Assembly (NCBI RefSeq): GCF_052116585.1
Contig: NZ_JBQKKT010000002.1
Span: forward strand, 186,001 to 250,000
DNA length: 64,000 nt
Direction: 5' to 3'
Origin: Luteococcus sp052116585
Lineage (GTDB): Bacteria; Actinomycetota; Actinomycetes; Propionibacteriales; Propionibacteriaceae
Under the pieces are notes generated by a model. That model made no database searches and was not told the DNA's origin. It saw only the letters and a program-made list of their open reading frames with translations. Made by a program: the position numbers and the translations under genes. Shown here piece after piece: positions 36,037 through 44,743 of this stretch (position 1 is its first letter; each line of letters begins with the position of its first letter).

Positions 36037-37452
36037 ATGGCACAGGCAATGACGCTCCACCCAGACCGACTCTTCCCCGCAGACCCCACCACGCGTGATG
36101 CGGCCCGTCGCATCTACGACGAGGTCAAGGACCTGCCGATCCTCTCGCCCCACGGCCACGTGCCCCCGGCCTGGATCGCGGACGACATCCCTTTCGGTGA
36201 CGCCACCGAGCTGCTCATCACGCCCGACCACTACGTCAACCGCATCATGCACGCCAATGGCGTGGAGCTGTCGACGCTGGGCGTCCCCGTGGGCACCGAG
36301 CTCACCGACGAGCAGAAGCGAACCGCCTGGCGCACCTTCTGTGAGCACTGGAGCGACTACAACGGAACGGCCATGCGCTACTGGATGCAGGACCAGCTGG
36401 TCGGCATCTTCGGGATCGACAAGCGACCCAGCGCCGAGACCGCCGACGAGATCTACGACGCGATCAATGCCAAGCTGGCCACCCCGGAGATGAAGCCCCG
36501 GGCCCTGATGGACTCCTTCGACATCGCCTTCATCGCCACCACCGACGACCCGTGCGATGACCTGCACCACCACCAGAAGATCGCCGCCGACGAGTCCTTC
36601 ACCCGTCGCGTGGTGCCCACCTTCCGGCCGGACAAGTACCTGGAGCCCGGACGACGCGACTGGAATGACCTGGTCACCGCCCTGGGCGAGGCCGCGGGGA
36701 TGGAGATCTCCTCGCTGGCCGACTACACCTCGGCCATGGAGAGCCGCCGCGCCTTCTTCAAGGAGAACGGTGCCGTCTCCACCGACCACTCGCATGCCGA
36801 CCTCGCAACCGTCGCGCCGGATCCCGTCGAGGCCGCCAAGCTCTTCGAGCTGGCCCGCAAGAACGAGGCCACCCCGGAGCAGTGCGACCAGCTGCGACGC
36901 CACCTCCTCACAGACCAGGTGCGGATGGCCACCGAGGACGGCCTGACACTCACCCTGCACCCCGCCGTGGCCCGTGGCCATGACCACGCTGCCACCGAGG
37001 AGTACGGCGCCGACGTCGGCAATGACATCCCGGTGAAGCTCGAGGTCACCCGTGCTCTCGAACCGGTGCTGAACGCGTTCGGCAACCACCCGAATCTCAA
37101 CCTGGTCCTGTTCACGCTGGACGAGGACAACTTCAGCCGGGAGATCGCGCCGCTGGCCGGTTGGTACCGCAGCCTGTACATCGGTGTCCCGTGGTGGTTC
37201 ATCGACGCGCCCGAGTCGATCATGCGCTTCAAGCAGTCGGTCACCGAGATGGCCGGATTCACCCGCGTCTCCGGGATGATCGACGACACCCGCGCCTTCT
37301 GCTCCATCCCCGCCCGTCACGACATGTCCCGTCGTCTGGACGCCGCCCACCTGGCCAGCCTGGTGGTGCAGCACCGTCTGGACGAGGACGAGGCCATCGA
37401 GACGGCCATCAACCTCGTCAGCAACAACCCGAAGAAGGTGTTCAAGCTGTGA
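36037..37452 (+). CDS. uxaC: Glucuronate (uronate) isomerase
   Basis: A 471-residue amidohydrolase-fold isomerase that converts D-glucuronate to D-fructuronate and D-galacturonate to D-tagaturonate, the first step of hexuronate breakdown. The metal-binding HxH is in LPILSPHGHVPPAWIADD; other family stretches are YWMQDQLVGIFG, AFIATTDDPCDDL and YRSLYIGVPWWFIDAPE. The frame is open from GTG 36013; ATG 36037 is chosen because GGAGAG lies 10 bases upstream and the length then equals the usual ~470. The stop overlaps the next gene by four bases (GTGA). Confidence 0.94.
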   Translation: MAQAMTLHPDRLFPADPTTRDAARRIYDEVKDLPILSPHGHVPPAWIADDIPFGDATELLITPDHYVNRIMHANGVELSTLGVPVGTELTDEQKRTAWRTFCEHWSDYNGTAMRYWMQDQLVGIFGIDKRPSAETADEIYDAINAKLATPEMKPRALMDSFDIAFIATTDDPCDDLHHHQKIAADESFTRRVVPTFRPDKYLEPGRRDWNDLVTALGEAAGMEISSLADYTSAMESRRAFFKENGAVSTDHSHADLATVAPDPVEAAKLFELARKNEATPEQCDQLRRHLLTDQVRMATEDGLTLTLHPAVARGHDHAATEEYGADVGNDIPVKLEVTRALEPVLNAFGNHPNLNLVLFTLDEDNFSREIAPLAGWYRSLYIGVPWWFIDAPESIMRFKQSVTEMAGFTRVSGMIDDTRAFCSIPARHDMSRRLDAAHLASLVVQHRLDEDEAIETAINLVSNNPKKVFKL

Positions 37453-38807
37453 CCACTCTCAATCGCACCGAGCACGGGCGACCCAAGGCCCCCGTTCGCA
37501 TGATCCACCTGGGTATCGGAAACTTCACCCGGGCCCACCAGGCCTGGTACACCGAGCACGCCACCGACGCCGACCAGTGGGGCATCGCGGCCTTCACCGG
37601 TCGTTCTCCGGCCATCGCCGAGACGCTCGCCCCGTCGGAGGGCCTCTACCAGCTCTGCGTCGCCGCGCCCGATGGCGACCAGGTGGAGGTGATCAGCTGC
37701 CTCTCGGAGGTGCACGCCGCCGACGACCTGGAGGCATGGCGGGGCTACTTCGCCGATCCGGCGCTGGCCATCGTCACCTCGACGATCACCGAGGCGGGCT
37801 ACCTGCGCAACAAGGATGGCGACCTGGACCTGCAGAACCAGACCCTGCAGGCGGACCTGGCGGCGCTCAAGGCCGACTCCACGGCGGCGGTCTCCACGGC
37901 TCCGGCCAAGTTCGTGGCGGGCCTGCTGGCCCGTCGCGAAGCCGGCGGCAGGGAGATCACCTTCTGCCCCTGCGACAACATCCCCGAGAACGGGCCGATG
38001 GTGAAGCACGTCATCACCCAGGCCGCCGAACAGGTGGATCCATCCCTGGTGGAGTGGATCGAACAGAATGTCGGCGTGGTCACCACCATGGTGGACCGGA
38101 TCACGCCGCGCACCACCGACGAGGACCGTGAGCGCGTCGAGCAGGAGACGGGGATCGCCGATCCCGCACTGGTGGTCACGGAGCCCTTCGCCGAATGGGT
38201 GCTGTCCGGAGAGTTCAAGGCCGGTCGTCCCGCGTGGGAGACCAAGGGTGCGCGCTTCGTCGATGACGTCGTTCCGCACGAGGCCCGCAAGCTCACCCTG
38301 CTCAATGGATCACACTCCCTGATGGCCTACGCCGGTTCGATCCGGGGCCACGAGACCGTCTACGACGCGATCAGTGACGAGGTGGTGCTGGGCTGGGTCA
38401 ACGAGTTCTGGGACGACGCTGTCAAGCACCTGGAACTGCCCGCCGAGGAGCTGGCCGAGTATCGTGAGGCGCTGCTGGGCCGCTACCGCAACCCGCGCAT
38501 CAAGCACCTGTTGGCCCAGATCGCCGGCGACGGATCCCAGAAGGTCCTCATCCGCCACGTCCCAACCATCAAGGCAGAACTCGCCCAGGGCGGCATCGCC
38601 GAAGGGGCCACCCGGGCCGTCGCAGCCTGGGTACTGCACCTGCGCGGCGTCGGAGCGCCCGTCAACGATGCCCGTGCCGACGAGGTCACCGCCCTGGTCG
38701 CCGGCGACGAGCAGGAGTCGGTGGGCAAGGTGCTCGGCTACCTGGGCATCGAGGACGAGCGCGTCGCGCAGACGGTGCTGCGGCAGATGGTCGAGCTGCA
38801 GGCCTGA
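37449..38807 (+). CDS. Mannitol dehydrogenase family oxidoreductase (UxuB/UxaB-like uronate reductase)
   Basis: A 452-residue NAD-dependent polyol/aldonate dehydrogenase. The N-terminal nucleotide-binding motif is MIHLGIGNFTRAHQAWY. The catalytic region reads EARKLTLLNGSHSLMAYAG, with the conserved Lys, Asn and His of the family. Coupled to uxaC by a GTGA overlap, it most likely reduces fructuronate to mannonate (UxuB) or tagaturonate to altronate (UxaB); the sequence alone does not separate these. It is followed after 60 bases by a PfkB kinase gene. Confidence 0.88.
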   Translation: MTTLNRTEHGRPKAPVRMIHLGIGNFTRAHQAWYTEHATDADQWGIAAFTGRSPAIAETLAPSEGLYQLCVAAPDGDQVEVISCLSEVHAADDLEAWRGYFADPALAIVTSTITEAGYLRNKDGDLDLQNQTLQADLAALKADSTAAVSTAPAKFVAGLLARREAGGREITFCPCDNIPENGPMVKHVITQAAEQVDPSLVEWIEQNVGVVTTMVDRITPRTTDEDRERVEQETGIADPALVVTEPFAEWVLSGEFKAGRPAWETKGARFVDDVVPHEARKLTLLNGSHSLMAYAGSIRGHETVYDAISDEVVLGWVNEFWDDAVKHLELPAEELAEYREALLGRYRNPRIKHLLAQIAGDGSQKVLIRHVPTIKAELAQGGIAEGATRAVAAWVLHLRGVGAPVNDARADEVTALVAGDEQESVGKVLGYLGIEDERVAQTVLRQMVELQA

Positions 38808-38867
38808 CCGCGGTCACGACCAACCAACACGTCGAACCAACCAGACCAACCAACAGGAGACAGATCC

Positions 38868-39956
38868 ATGAAGCTTCGTGAAGACGCCCAGTGGTCGATG
38901 GTGGTGCCCACCTCGATCGGTGTCCGGATCACGCCGGAGAACCGCCAGAGTGTGCACGTCTCTGACCGCTACATCATGCAGGCCACCTCGGCGGAAGCGA
39001 ATGTCGCTTCGATTGCCTCGCACCTGGGGGAGCCCACCAAGGTGCTGACCGCCTTCGTCGAGGGCTCGCCGATCAGCGCCTTCATCAAGTCGCAGCTGCG
39101 TGCCCGGGGCATGGCCTTCGAGGGTCCTGAGGTGCCGCAGGGCGACGCCTGGGGCTACCGCCACCAGTTCAACATCGCCGACTCCGGCTTTGGTGGCCGC
39201 GCGCCGCGAGTGTGGAATGACCGGGCCGGAGAGGTCGGCCGCGAGCTCAGCGTCGAGGACTTCGACCTGGATCGGCTCTTCGGCCAAGAGGGCGTCAAGA
39301 TCCTCCACATGTCCGGGTTGGTGGCCGCGTTGTCGCCCAAGACCAGTGCCTTCTGCGTCGAGCTGGCCAAGAAGGCCAAGGAGCACGGCACCCTGGTCAG
39401 CATGGACATGAACTACCGCGCGTCCTTCTGGAAGGGCCGCGAGGATGAGCTCTCCAAGGCCTTCCACGAGATCGCCGAGCAGTGCGACATCCTCTACGGC
39501 AACGAGGAGGACTTCCAGCTCTGCTTGGGCATCCAGGGGCCGGAGGCTGGCGGCGAGGGCATCGATGCGAAGATCGACGGCTTCAAGGAGATGATCGGCC
39601 GGATCAAGGAGGCCTACCCGCAGGCATCCATCATCGGTACGTCCTTGCGTGAGGTGGTCAGCGCCAATCATCACAAGTGGGGCATGGTGCTGTGGAGCTG
39701 CGCAGAGAAGCCCGAGGGTGAGTTCGCGGTGCAGGAGCTGCGTGACATCGACGTCCTTGACCGCATCGGTGGCGGAGACGGCTCCGTGGGTGGCGTCCTC
39801 TACGGCGTCCTCAAGGGCTGGGGCGTGGAGAAGTGCTCCCAGTTCGGCTGGGCCACCGGCGCGCTCGCGGCGACGTCGGTCACCGACAATGCTGCGCCGG
39901 CCGACGAGGCGCAGGTGTGGTCCATCTTCGAGGGTAATGCGCGCGTGCAGCGCTGA
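38868..39956 (+). CDS. PfkB-family sugar kinase (KdgK-like but divergent)
   Basis: A 362-residue ribokinase/PfkB-fold kinase. Similarity to 2-keto-3-deoxygluconate kinases is seen in SMDMNYRASFWKGREDEL and LYGNEEDFQLCLGI. The signature motifs are altered: the usual GG before NVA reads TSAEANVA, and the anion-hole motif DTxGAGDxF reads DRIGGGDGSVGG, although the catalytic Asp is kept. It may phosphorylate KDG or a related sugar acid. AGGAGACAG precedes ATG 38868. It is the last gene of uxaC-uxuB-kinase and is followed by a terminator. Neither a dehydratase nor a KDPG aldolase is nearby. Confidence 0.8.
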   Translation: MKLREDAQWSMVVPTSIGVRITPENRQSVHVSDRYIMQATSAEANVASIASHLGEPTKVLTAFVEGSPISAFIKSQLRARGMAFEGPEVPQGDAWGYRHQFNIADSGFGGRAPRVWNDRAGEVGRELSVEDFDLDRLFGQEGVKILHMSGLVAALSPKTSAFCVELAKKAKEHGTLVSMDMNYRASFWKGREDELSKAFHEIAEQCDILYGNEEDFQLCLGIQGPEAGGEGIDAKIDGFKEMIGRIKEAYPQASIIGTSLREVVSANHHKWGMVLWSCAEKPEGEFAVQELRDIDVLDRIGGGDGSVGGVLYGVLKGWGVEKCSQFGWATGALAATSVTDNAAPADEAQVWSIFEGNARVQR

Positions 39957-39968
39957 TCCGGCAGTGGC

Positions 39969-40002
39969 AATCCCCGGCATCCCCACGTGGATGCCGGGGA
40001 TT
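39969..40002 (+). terminator. Terminator of the uronate operon
   Basis: A 14-bp stem (39969-39982 with 39989-40002) and a 6-base loop end in ATTTG, 13 bases after the kinase stop. Confidence 0.85.
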
Positions 40003-40258
40003 TGCTGTCTCGTGACGAGCGTTTCCGGTGGGAATCAGGGGCTGCTACGGAAGTCACAGTCGATTGGCATTTCAGTGATGAAATAGAATCATACTTTTGG
40101 GTGAGTCATAAGGGGTGGGAAACGCGCTGGGAAGGAGATATTCGTTCGCTGAGGGTGGATTGAATGGCGCATTATGGTGAATTAAGCCTATGTTTCTAGA
40201 TGTCCAAGGACTCCCGAACGAAGGGGTCACACGACTCCCAACCACAAGGAGAGACATC

Positions 40259-40687
40259 ATGCGCAAGACCCTCGCAGCAACTGCCCTCGGCGCGGCCCTG
40301 ACCCTCGGTGCCCCCGCACTGGCCAATGCCGAGACGGCCACCCCGGCGCCCTAAGAGCCGACTGCCACCGCGACGGCCACCGAGCACACCACCACCACGG
40401 TGGAGGAGAAGGACCGCACGGGTCTGTGGGGCCTCCTGGGTCTGACGGGTCTGCTGGGCCTGGCCGGTCTTCGCAAGAAGCCCGAGCATCACACCACGGT
40501 CCGCCCGGCCCACGTCGAGCACCGCACCGAGCCCGTCCGTACGGAGCACGTGCGTGACCACCGCACCGAGGACCTGCGTTCCGGCAATGTGAATAATGGC
40601 CCGGTGAACAATGGCCCGGTGAACAATGGCCCGGTGAACAATGGTCCGGCGACCGACCTCAACCGCGACGGACGCCGCGACATCTGA
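40259..40687 (+). pseudogene. Interrupted WGxxG-type secreted protein (in-frame TAA)
   Basis: AAGGAGAGACATC and ATG 40259 begin a signal peptide (MRKTLAATALGAALTLGAPA, then LANA) that stops at TAA 40352-40354 after 31 residues. The same frame continues without another stop to TGA 40685-40687. It passes through TATATATEHTTTTVEE, then the hydrophobic GLWGLLGLTGLLGLAGLRKK of WGxxGxxG-type proteins, then a His/Arg-rich tail and NNGPV repeats. Without the TAA it would be one 142-residue exported protein. Either a nonsense mutation has inactivated it, or translation restarts at GTG 40400. The 200 bases upstream are markedly AT-rich for this window. Confidence 0.75.
40589..40648 (+). repeat. Four tandem copies of a 15-bp unit
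   Basis: The unit GTGAACAATGGCCCG repeats at 40589, 40604, 40619 and 40634 with two base changes. It encodes VNNGP in the tail of the interrupted secreted protein. Confidence 0.97.
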
Positions 40688-40762
40688 GGCCGCGAGCCCT
40701 GAGGCTGAGTAGTCGCCAGCCTGAAACGGCCCGTTTGGCCAATCCGCGATCTGCGGGGAGGC

Positions 40763-41689
40763 TCAGGGAGTCGGCAGGCCGCCGTTCACGTTCAACGTCT
40801 CGCCCACCACGTAGCTGGACTCGGCAGAGGCGAGGAAGACATAGGCCGGCGCCAGTTCCACCGGATGGCCCGCACGCCCCAGCGCGGTCTGCTCGCCGAA
40901 CCCCGGCAGGTCCTCGGTCTGCTGACCGCCCTGCACCTGCAGCGGGGTCCAGATCGGCCCCGGGGCCACGGCATTGACCCGGATCCCCTTGGGTGCCAGG
41001 TACTGCGCCAGACCCTTGGTGAAGTTGTTGATCGCAGCCTTGGTGGAGGCGTAGTCGATCTTGTCCTCACTGGGCTGGTAGGCCTGCACCGAGGTGGAGT
41101 TGATGATCGTCGATCCCTCCGGCAGGTGCTTCAGGGCCTCCTGGCTCATCCAGAACATGGCCAGGATGTTGGTGTCGAAGGTCTCTCGGAGCTGCTCGTC
41201 GGTCATCTCCTCGAACTTCGCCGTCGACTTCTGGTGCCCGGCATTGTTCACGAGGATGTCCAGTCCACCCAGCGCCTCGGCTGCGTCGTTGACGAGCTTG
41301 CGGGCCGCCTCCGACGTGCTGACGTCTGCCGGCAGGCGAACGGCCGTGCGGCCCTCTGCCTCGATCAGGTCGGCGATCTTCTGGGCGTCCTCCTCCTCGG
41401 CGGGCAGGTAGCCCAGGGCGACGTCGGCGCCCTCGCGGGCGAAGGCGATCGCCACGGCGGCGCCGATGCCTGAGTCACCACCGGTGACCAGAGCCTTGCG
41501 GCCCGAAAGGCGTCCGGTGCCGCGATAGGTGGTTTCGCCTCGATCGGGCTTCGGCAGCAGGTCGGCGTCCAGACCGGGCTCCGGCTGCCGCTGCTCCGGG
41601 ATGTCGAGATCCTCGTAGCGGGTGACGGGGTTGGCAAAGGTGAGCTGGTCGCGGGTCATGTGGTCCTGGTTTTCGTTCTTCTCGGTCAT
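40763..41689 (-). CDS. SDR-family oxidoreductase (YghA/YdaD-like)
   Basis: A 308-residue short-chain dehydrogenase of the type with a ~50-residue N-terminal extension, as in general-stress SDRs. It has the cofactor motif ALVTGGDSGIGAAVA (TGxxxGIG), DILVNNAG, a catalytic Ser in INSTSV, and YASTK (YxxxK), followed by RVNAVAPGPIWTPL. NADP(H) or NAD(H) use and substrate are not determinable. ATG 41689 follows AAAGGAGATGCCC, a good ribosome binding site. It reads away from the pyr operon across the DUF2207 remnant. Confidence 0.9.
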   Translation of the reverse strand: MTEKNENQDHMTRDQLTFANPVTRYEDLDIPEQRQPEPGLDADLLPKPDRGETTYRGTGRLSGRKALVTGGDSGIGAAVAIAFAREGADVALGYLPAEEEDAQKIADLIEAEGRTAVRLPADVSTSEAARKLVNDAAEALGGLDILVNNAGHQKSTAKFEEMTDEQLRETFDTNILAMFWMSQEALKHLPEGSTIINSTSVQAYQPSEDKIDYASTKAAINNFTKGLAQYLAPKGIRVNAVAPGPIWTPLQVQGGQQTEDLPGFGEQTALGRAGHPVELAPAYVFLASAESSYVVGETLNVNGGLPTP

Positions 41690-41814
41690 GGGGCATCTCC
41701 TTTCCACACGGCTTTCCATCGAGGCTAGGAGCCCACCGGCCGGAAGCAGGACACCCCTGCGGAGGAATGATGATCGCCCCGCGCGAACAGCAGCCCCGCC
41801 ACGGGCAGTCCGGT

Positions 41815-42488
41815 TCAGTCGCCCCCACCGCCGCCGTCCCCGCCAGGTCGTTGTACCAGACCACCTGCAGATCCTGGTCGAGATCCTCGGCTGCCTGGCG
41901 GAAGGCCCGCACCCACTGGTGCGTCACGCCCAGGGCGACGGCCCACGGCAGGTAGCGGCTGAACCAGCCCGCTCCCTCCTCGAAACGCAGCTGGTTCCCG
42001 TCTGCCGTCTCCAGGAAGGTGGAGAATCCTGCGGTCTGGTAGCGCAGGGCCGTCCCCAGGCCAGTGCGCTGCCGGTTGCCCGCAGTGGTGATGCACTTGC
42101 TCAAGGGAACCTTCCCGCCGGACATGTTGGGGAACCAGGTCTCGTGCTGGGGCCAAGCGGCCAGGCTCTCCCTGAGATCCGGCACCACCTTGGTCAGTTT
42201 GGGCTTCAACTCGTCCAACAGGACCGGCCGGCCGACGTCGATGATCGTCTGCAGCAGCGTGGCTCGCACCGGGTTGAGCTTCTCGTCGACCCGCTTGAGG
42301 GCGGTCAGGCGCCAGGTCCTGCCCGCACGGCGAAAGCGCGAGCGAGGGCGCTCCTCGGGGGCCAAGTGCAGGTAGCCGTCCACTGCGAGGGCCATCATGG
42401 CCGCCGCGATGTCGCTCGACTGGACCTTGCCGTGCCTCAGGATTCCCACCTGCTCGGGAAGGGCGCCCGCCGCGTGATCAGGAGAAGG
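41815..42488 (-). pseudogene. DUF2207 membrane-protein remnant, truncated and frameshifted
   Basis: Directly after the pyrC stop codon the same frame continues PSPDHAAGALPEQVGILRHG, which matches the middle of DUF2207 proteins (the LPPxxVGxL type of region). It goes on with GLGTALRYQTAGFSTFLETA and WFSRYLPWAVALGVTHQWVR, typical of their C-terminal cytosolic half. The N-terminal half and membrane spans are missing. Near 41850-41870 the reading frame appears to slip: the neighbouring frame gives the usual glycine-rich end (GGDGGGGGD, stop at 41815), while the original frame runs on into the SDR gene. This is a decayed gene fragment. Confidence 0.72.
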
Positions 42489-43769
42489 TCAGCGCTGGAA
42501 GGTCCGCCGCCCCGCCCAGAAGGTGGCCACGACGGGATCGGGAAGGTCGCGCCCGTGGTACGGGTTGTTGCGGCTGCGCGATCGGGACTGCTCACGATCC
42601 ACCGATGCCCGGGCCGACGGGTCCACGAGGACCAGGTTCGCGGGCGCACCCGTGGTCAGGGCGACGCCCTGGCGGCCTTCGAGGTTGCCGATCCGGGCCG
42701 GGGCCGTGGACATGCGCTCCACCAGGGTGGGCCAGTCCATCCGCCCGGTGTTGACCATGGTCTCCATCACCACGGACAGCGCCTGCTCCAGACCAAGCAT
42801 TCCGGGACGGGCGTCGACGAAGGCGTGGTCCTTGTCCTGCGCGGCGTGCGGGGCGTGGTCGGTGCCGACGACGTCGATGGTGCCGTCGGCCAGGGCCTCA
42901 CGCACGGCCTCGATGTGCTCGTCGGTGCGCAGCGGGGGATTGACCTTGAAGGTGGTGTCATAACCCTCCACCTCACGCGTACCGAGCAGCAGGTGGTGGG
43001 GGGTGACCTCGGCGGTCACGTTGATGCCGCGCTTCTTGGCCCAGCGCACCACGTCGACGCCCTCGGCCGTGGAGATGTGACAGACGTGCAGCCGCGATCC
43101 GGTCAATTCGGCCAACTGCACGTCGCGGGCGATGATGACGCTCTCAGCCTGGGCAGGCCAGCCGCCCAGTCCCAGCCGGCCGGAGATCTCACTCTCGTGG
43201 CAGCAGGCGCCCGGGCCGGCCAGGGAACCGTCCTGCGAGTGCTGGGCGATGACACCGCCAAAGGGACGCACCCACTCCAGGGCGCGGCGCATCAGCAGCG
43301 GATCCTGCACGCACATCCCGTCGTCGCTGAAGACACGCACCTGCGCCGATGACTTGGCCATCAGGCCCATCTCGGACAGTTCCTTGCCCGCCAGATTCTT
43401 GGTGACCGCCCCGATGGGCTGAACGAAGCAGGAGCCATCGCGCTCACCGAGCAGCTTGATCCACTCGGCCTTCTCGGCATCGTCGGTGACGGGCTGGGTG
43501 TTGGCCATCGCGAAGACCGCGGTGAAACCGCCCCGCGCAGCGGCTTCGGTGCCAGTGCGCACGGTCTCCGCGTCCTCACGGCCCGGCTCGCGCAGGTGGG
43601 TGTGCAGGTCGACGAGTCCAGGCAGAGCCAGCAGGCCGTCGGCGTCGATCCGCTCGGCCCCCTGGGGCGCCTCGTCCACGAGCGTCCCGTCCTGGATGTA
43701 CAGGTCGGTAGTGCTGCCGTCTGCCAGCCGGACTCCGGCGATCACGTAGTTTCGGGCATCCTCGATCAT
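42489..43769 (-). CDS. pyrC: Dihydroorotase
   Basis: A 426-residue class-I dihydroorotase, which cyclises carbamoyl aspartate to dihydroorotate in pyrimidine synthesis. The zinc-binding motif is GLVDLHTHLREPG, with FAMANTQPVTD, VCHISTAEGVD, VTPHHLLL and the catalytic Asp in GTDHAPHA. The start ATG overlaps the pyrB stop by four bases (ATGA), so it is translationally coupled. In relatives the operon usually continues with carA/carB and other pyr genes; here the DUF2207 remnant follows directly. Confidence 0.95.
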   Translation of the reverse strand: MIEDARNYVIAGVRLADGSTTDLYIQDGTLVDEAPQGAERIDADGLLALPGLVDLHTHLREPGREDAETVRTGTEAAARGGFTAVFAMANTQPVTDDAEKAEWIKLLGERDGSCFVQPIGAVTKNLAGKELSEMGLMAKSSAQVRVFSDDGMCVQDPLLMRRALEWVRPFGGVIAQHSQDGSLAGPGACCHESEISGRLGLGGWPAQAESVIIARDVQLAELTGSRLHVCHISTAEGVDVVRWAKKRGINVTAEVTPHHLLLGTREVEGYDTTFKVNPPLRTDEHIEAVREALADGTIDVVGTDHAPHAAQDKDHAFVDARPGMLGLEQALSVVMETMVNTGRMDWPTLVERMSTAPARIGNLEGRQGVALTTGAPANLVLVDPSARASVDREQSRSRSRNNPYHGRDLPDPVVATFWAGRRTFQR

Positions 43770-44743
43770 GCTGCGTCGCCTTCCTTGGCGTTGGTGGGGG
43801 AGTTCTGGTCCTGGGCGCCGCCCAGCAGGTGGTACAGCACGCTCATCCTGACGGCCACACCGGCCGAGACCTGGTTGAGCACGAGCGATCCGGCGCTGTC
43901 GGCCGCCTCGCTGGAGATCTCCAGGCCACGGTTCATCGGGCCCGGATGCATGATGCCGACGCCCGGCTTCAGTGCCCGCAAGCGGGTGGCGGTCAGGCCC
44001 CAGCCGTCGATGTACTCGCGCTCGCTGGGGAAGAAGCCGGAGCTCATCCGCTCACGCTGCACCCGCAGCATCATCGCGATGTCGGCCCGGGCCAGGGCGT
44101 CGTCGAAACTGGGGACGATCTCCACGGGCCAGGTGCTGGCACCGGTGGGCATGAGCGTCGGGGGAGCGCACAGCAGAACCTTTGCGCCCAGGGTGGTCAA
44201 CAGCGAGACATTGCTGCGTACGACGCGGGAGTGCAGCAGGTCTCCGGTGATGGCCACCGTGCGGCCCTCGAAATCATTGACCTCGCCACCGTCGATCGTG
44301 CGGAAGTGCTGGCGGATCGAATAGCTGTCCAGCAGCGCCTGGGTGGGGTGCTCGTGCGCGCCGTCGCCGGCATTGACGATGCTGGCCCGCACCCAGCCAG
44401 CGGCCTGCTGCACCGTGCCCGAGCCGGCATGGCGGATGACGAAGCAGTCGACGCCCATGGAGTCCAGGGTGAGCAGCGTGTCCTTCATGCTCTCGCCCTT
44501 GCTCACGCTGGAGCCCTTGGCGGACACGTTGATGGTGTCGGCACTCATCCACTTGCCGGCGATCTCGAAGGAGGTGCGGGTGCGGGTCGAGTCCTCGAAG
44601 AAGAGGTTGATGATGGTGCGGCCGCGCAGGGCCGGGATCTTCTTGACCTCGCGCCCCTGGATGTCGTGCATCTGTTCGGCGAGGTCGAGGATGGACAGGG
44701 CCTGGCTGCGGTCCAGGTCACTGGCGGCCAGCAGGTGCTTCAT
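43766..44743 (-). CDS. pyrB: Aspartate carbamoyltransferase catalytic subunit
   Basis: A 325-residue aspartate transcarbamoylase catalytic chain that joins carbamoyl phosphate and aspartate. The carbamoyl-phosphate loop is INLFFEDSTRTRTSFE, the 80s loop is VSAKGSSVSKGES, and GDGAHEHPTQALLD is the second signature. Aspartate-side residues lie in RVQRERM. No pyrI regulatory chain is adjacent, as usual in actinobacteria. It sits between pyrR and pyrC with start/stop overlaps on both sides. Confidence 0.96.
   Translation of the reverse strand: MKHLLAASDLDRSQALSILDLAEQMHDIQGREVKKIPALRGRTIINLFFEDSTRTRTSFEIAGKWMSADTINVSAKGSSVSKGESMKDTLLTLDSMGVDCFVIRHAGSGTVQQAAGWVRASIVNAGDGAHEHPTQALLDSYSIRQHFRTIDGGEVNDFEGRTVAITGDLLHSRVVRSNVSLLTTLGAKVLLCAPPTLMPTGASTWPVEIVPSFDDALARADIAMMLRVQRERMSSGFFPSEREYIDGWGLTATRLRALKPGVGIMHPGPMNRGLEISSEAADSAGSLVLNQVSAGVAVRMSVLYHLLGGAQDQNSPTNAKEGDAA

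Noticed and set aside
33484..40086. Shared 13-mer AGTGATGAAATAG at 33484-33496 and 40074-40086 as a regulatory site
   Set aside because: It has no dyad symmetry, the flanks diverge, and such matches arise by chance in a window this size.
40352..40354. TAA as a recoded (selenocysteine or pyrrolysine) codon
   Set aside because: Those systems use TGA or TAG, and the stop sits in a low-complexity linker with no need for a special residue.
40589..40648. Tandem repeats considered as a CRISPR array
   Set aside because: The 15-bp units are directly adjacent without spacers and encode an in-frame peptide; the same applies to the 24-bp and 15-bp repeats at 13651 and 51914.
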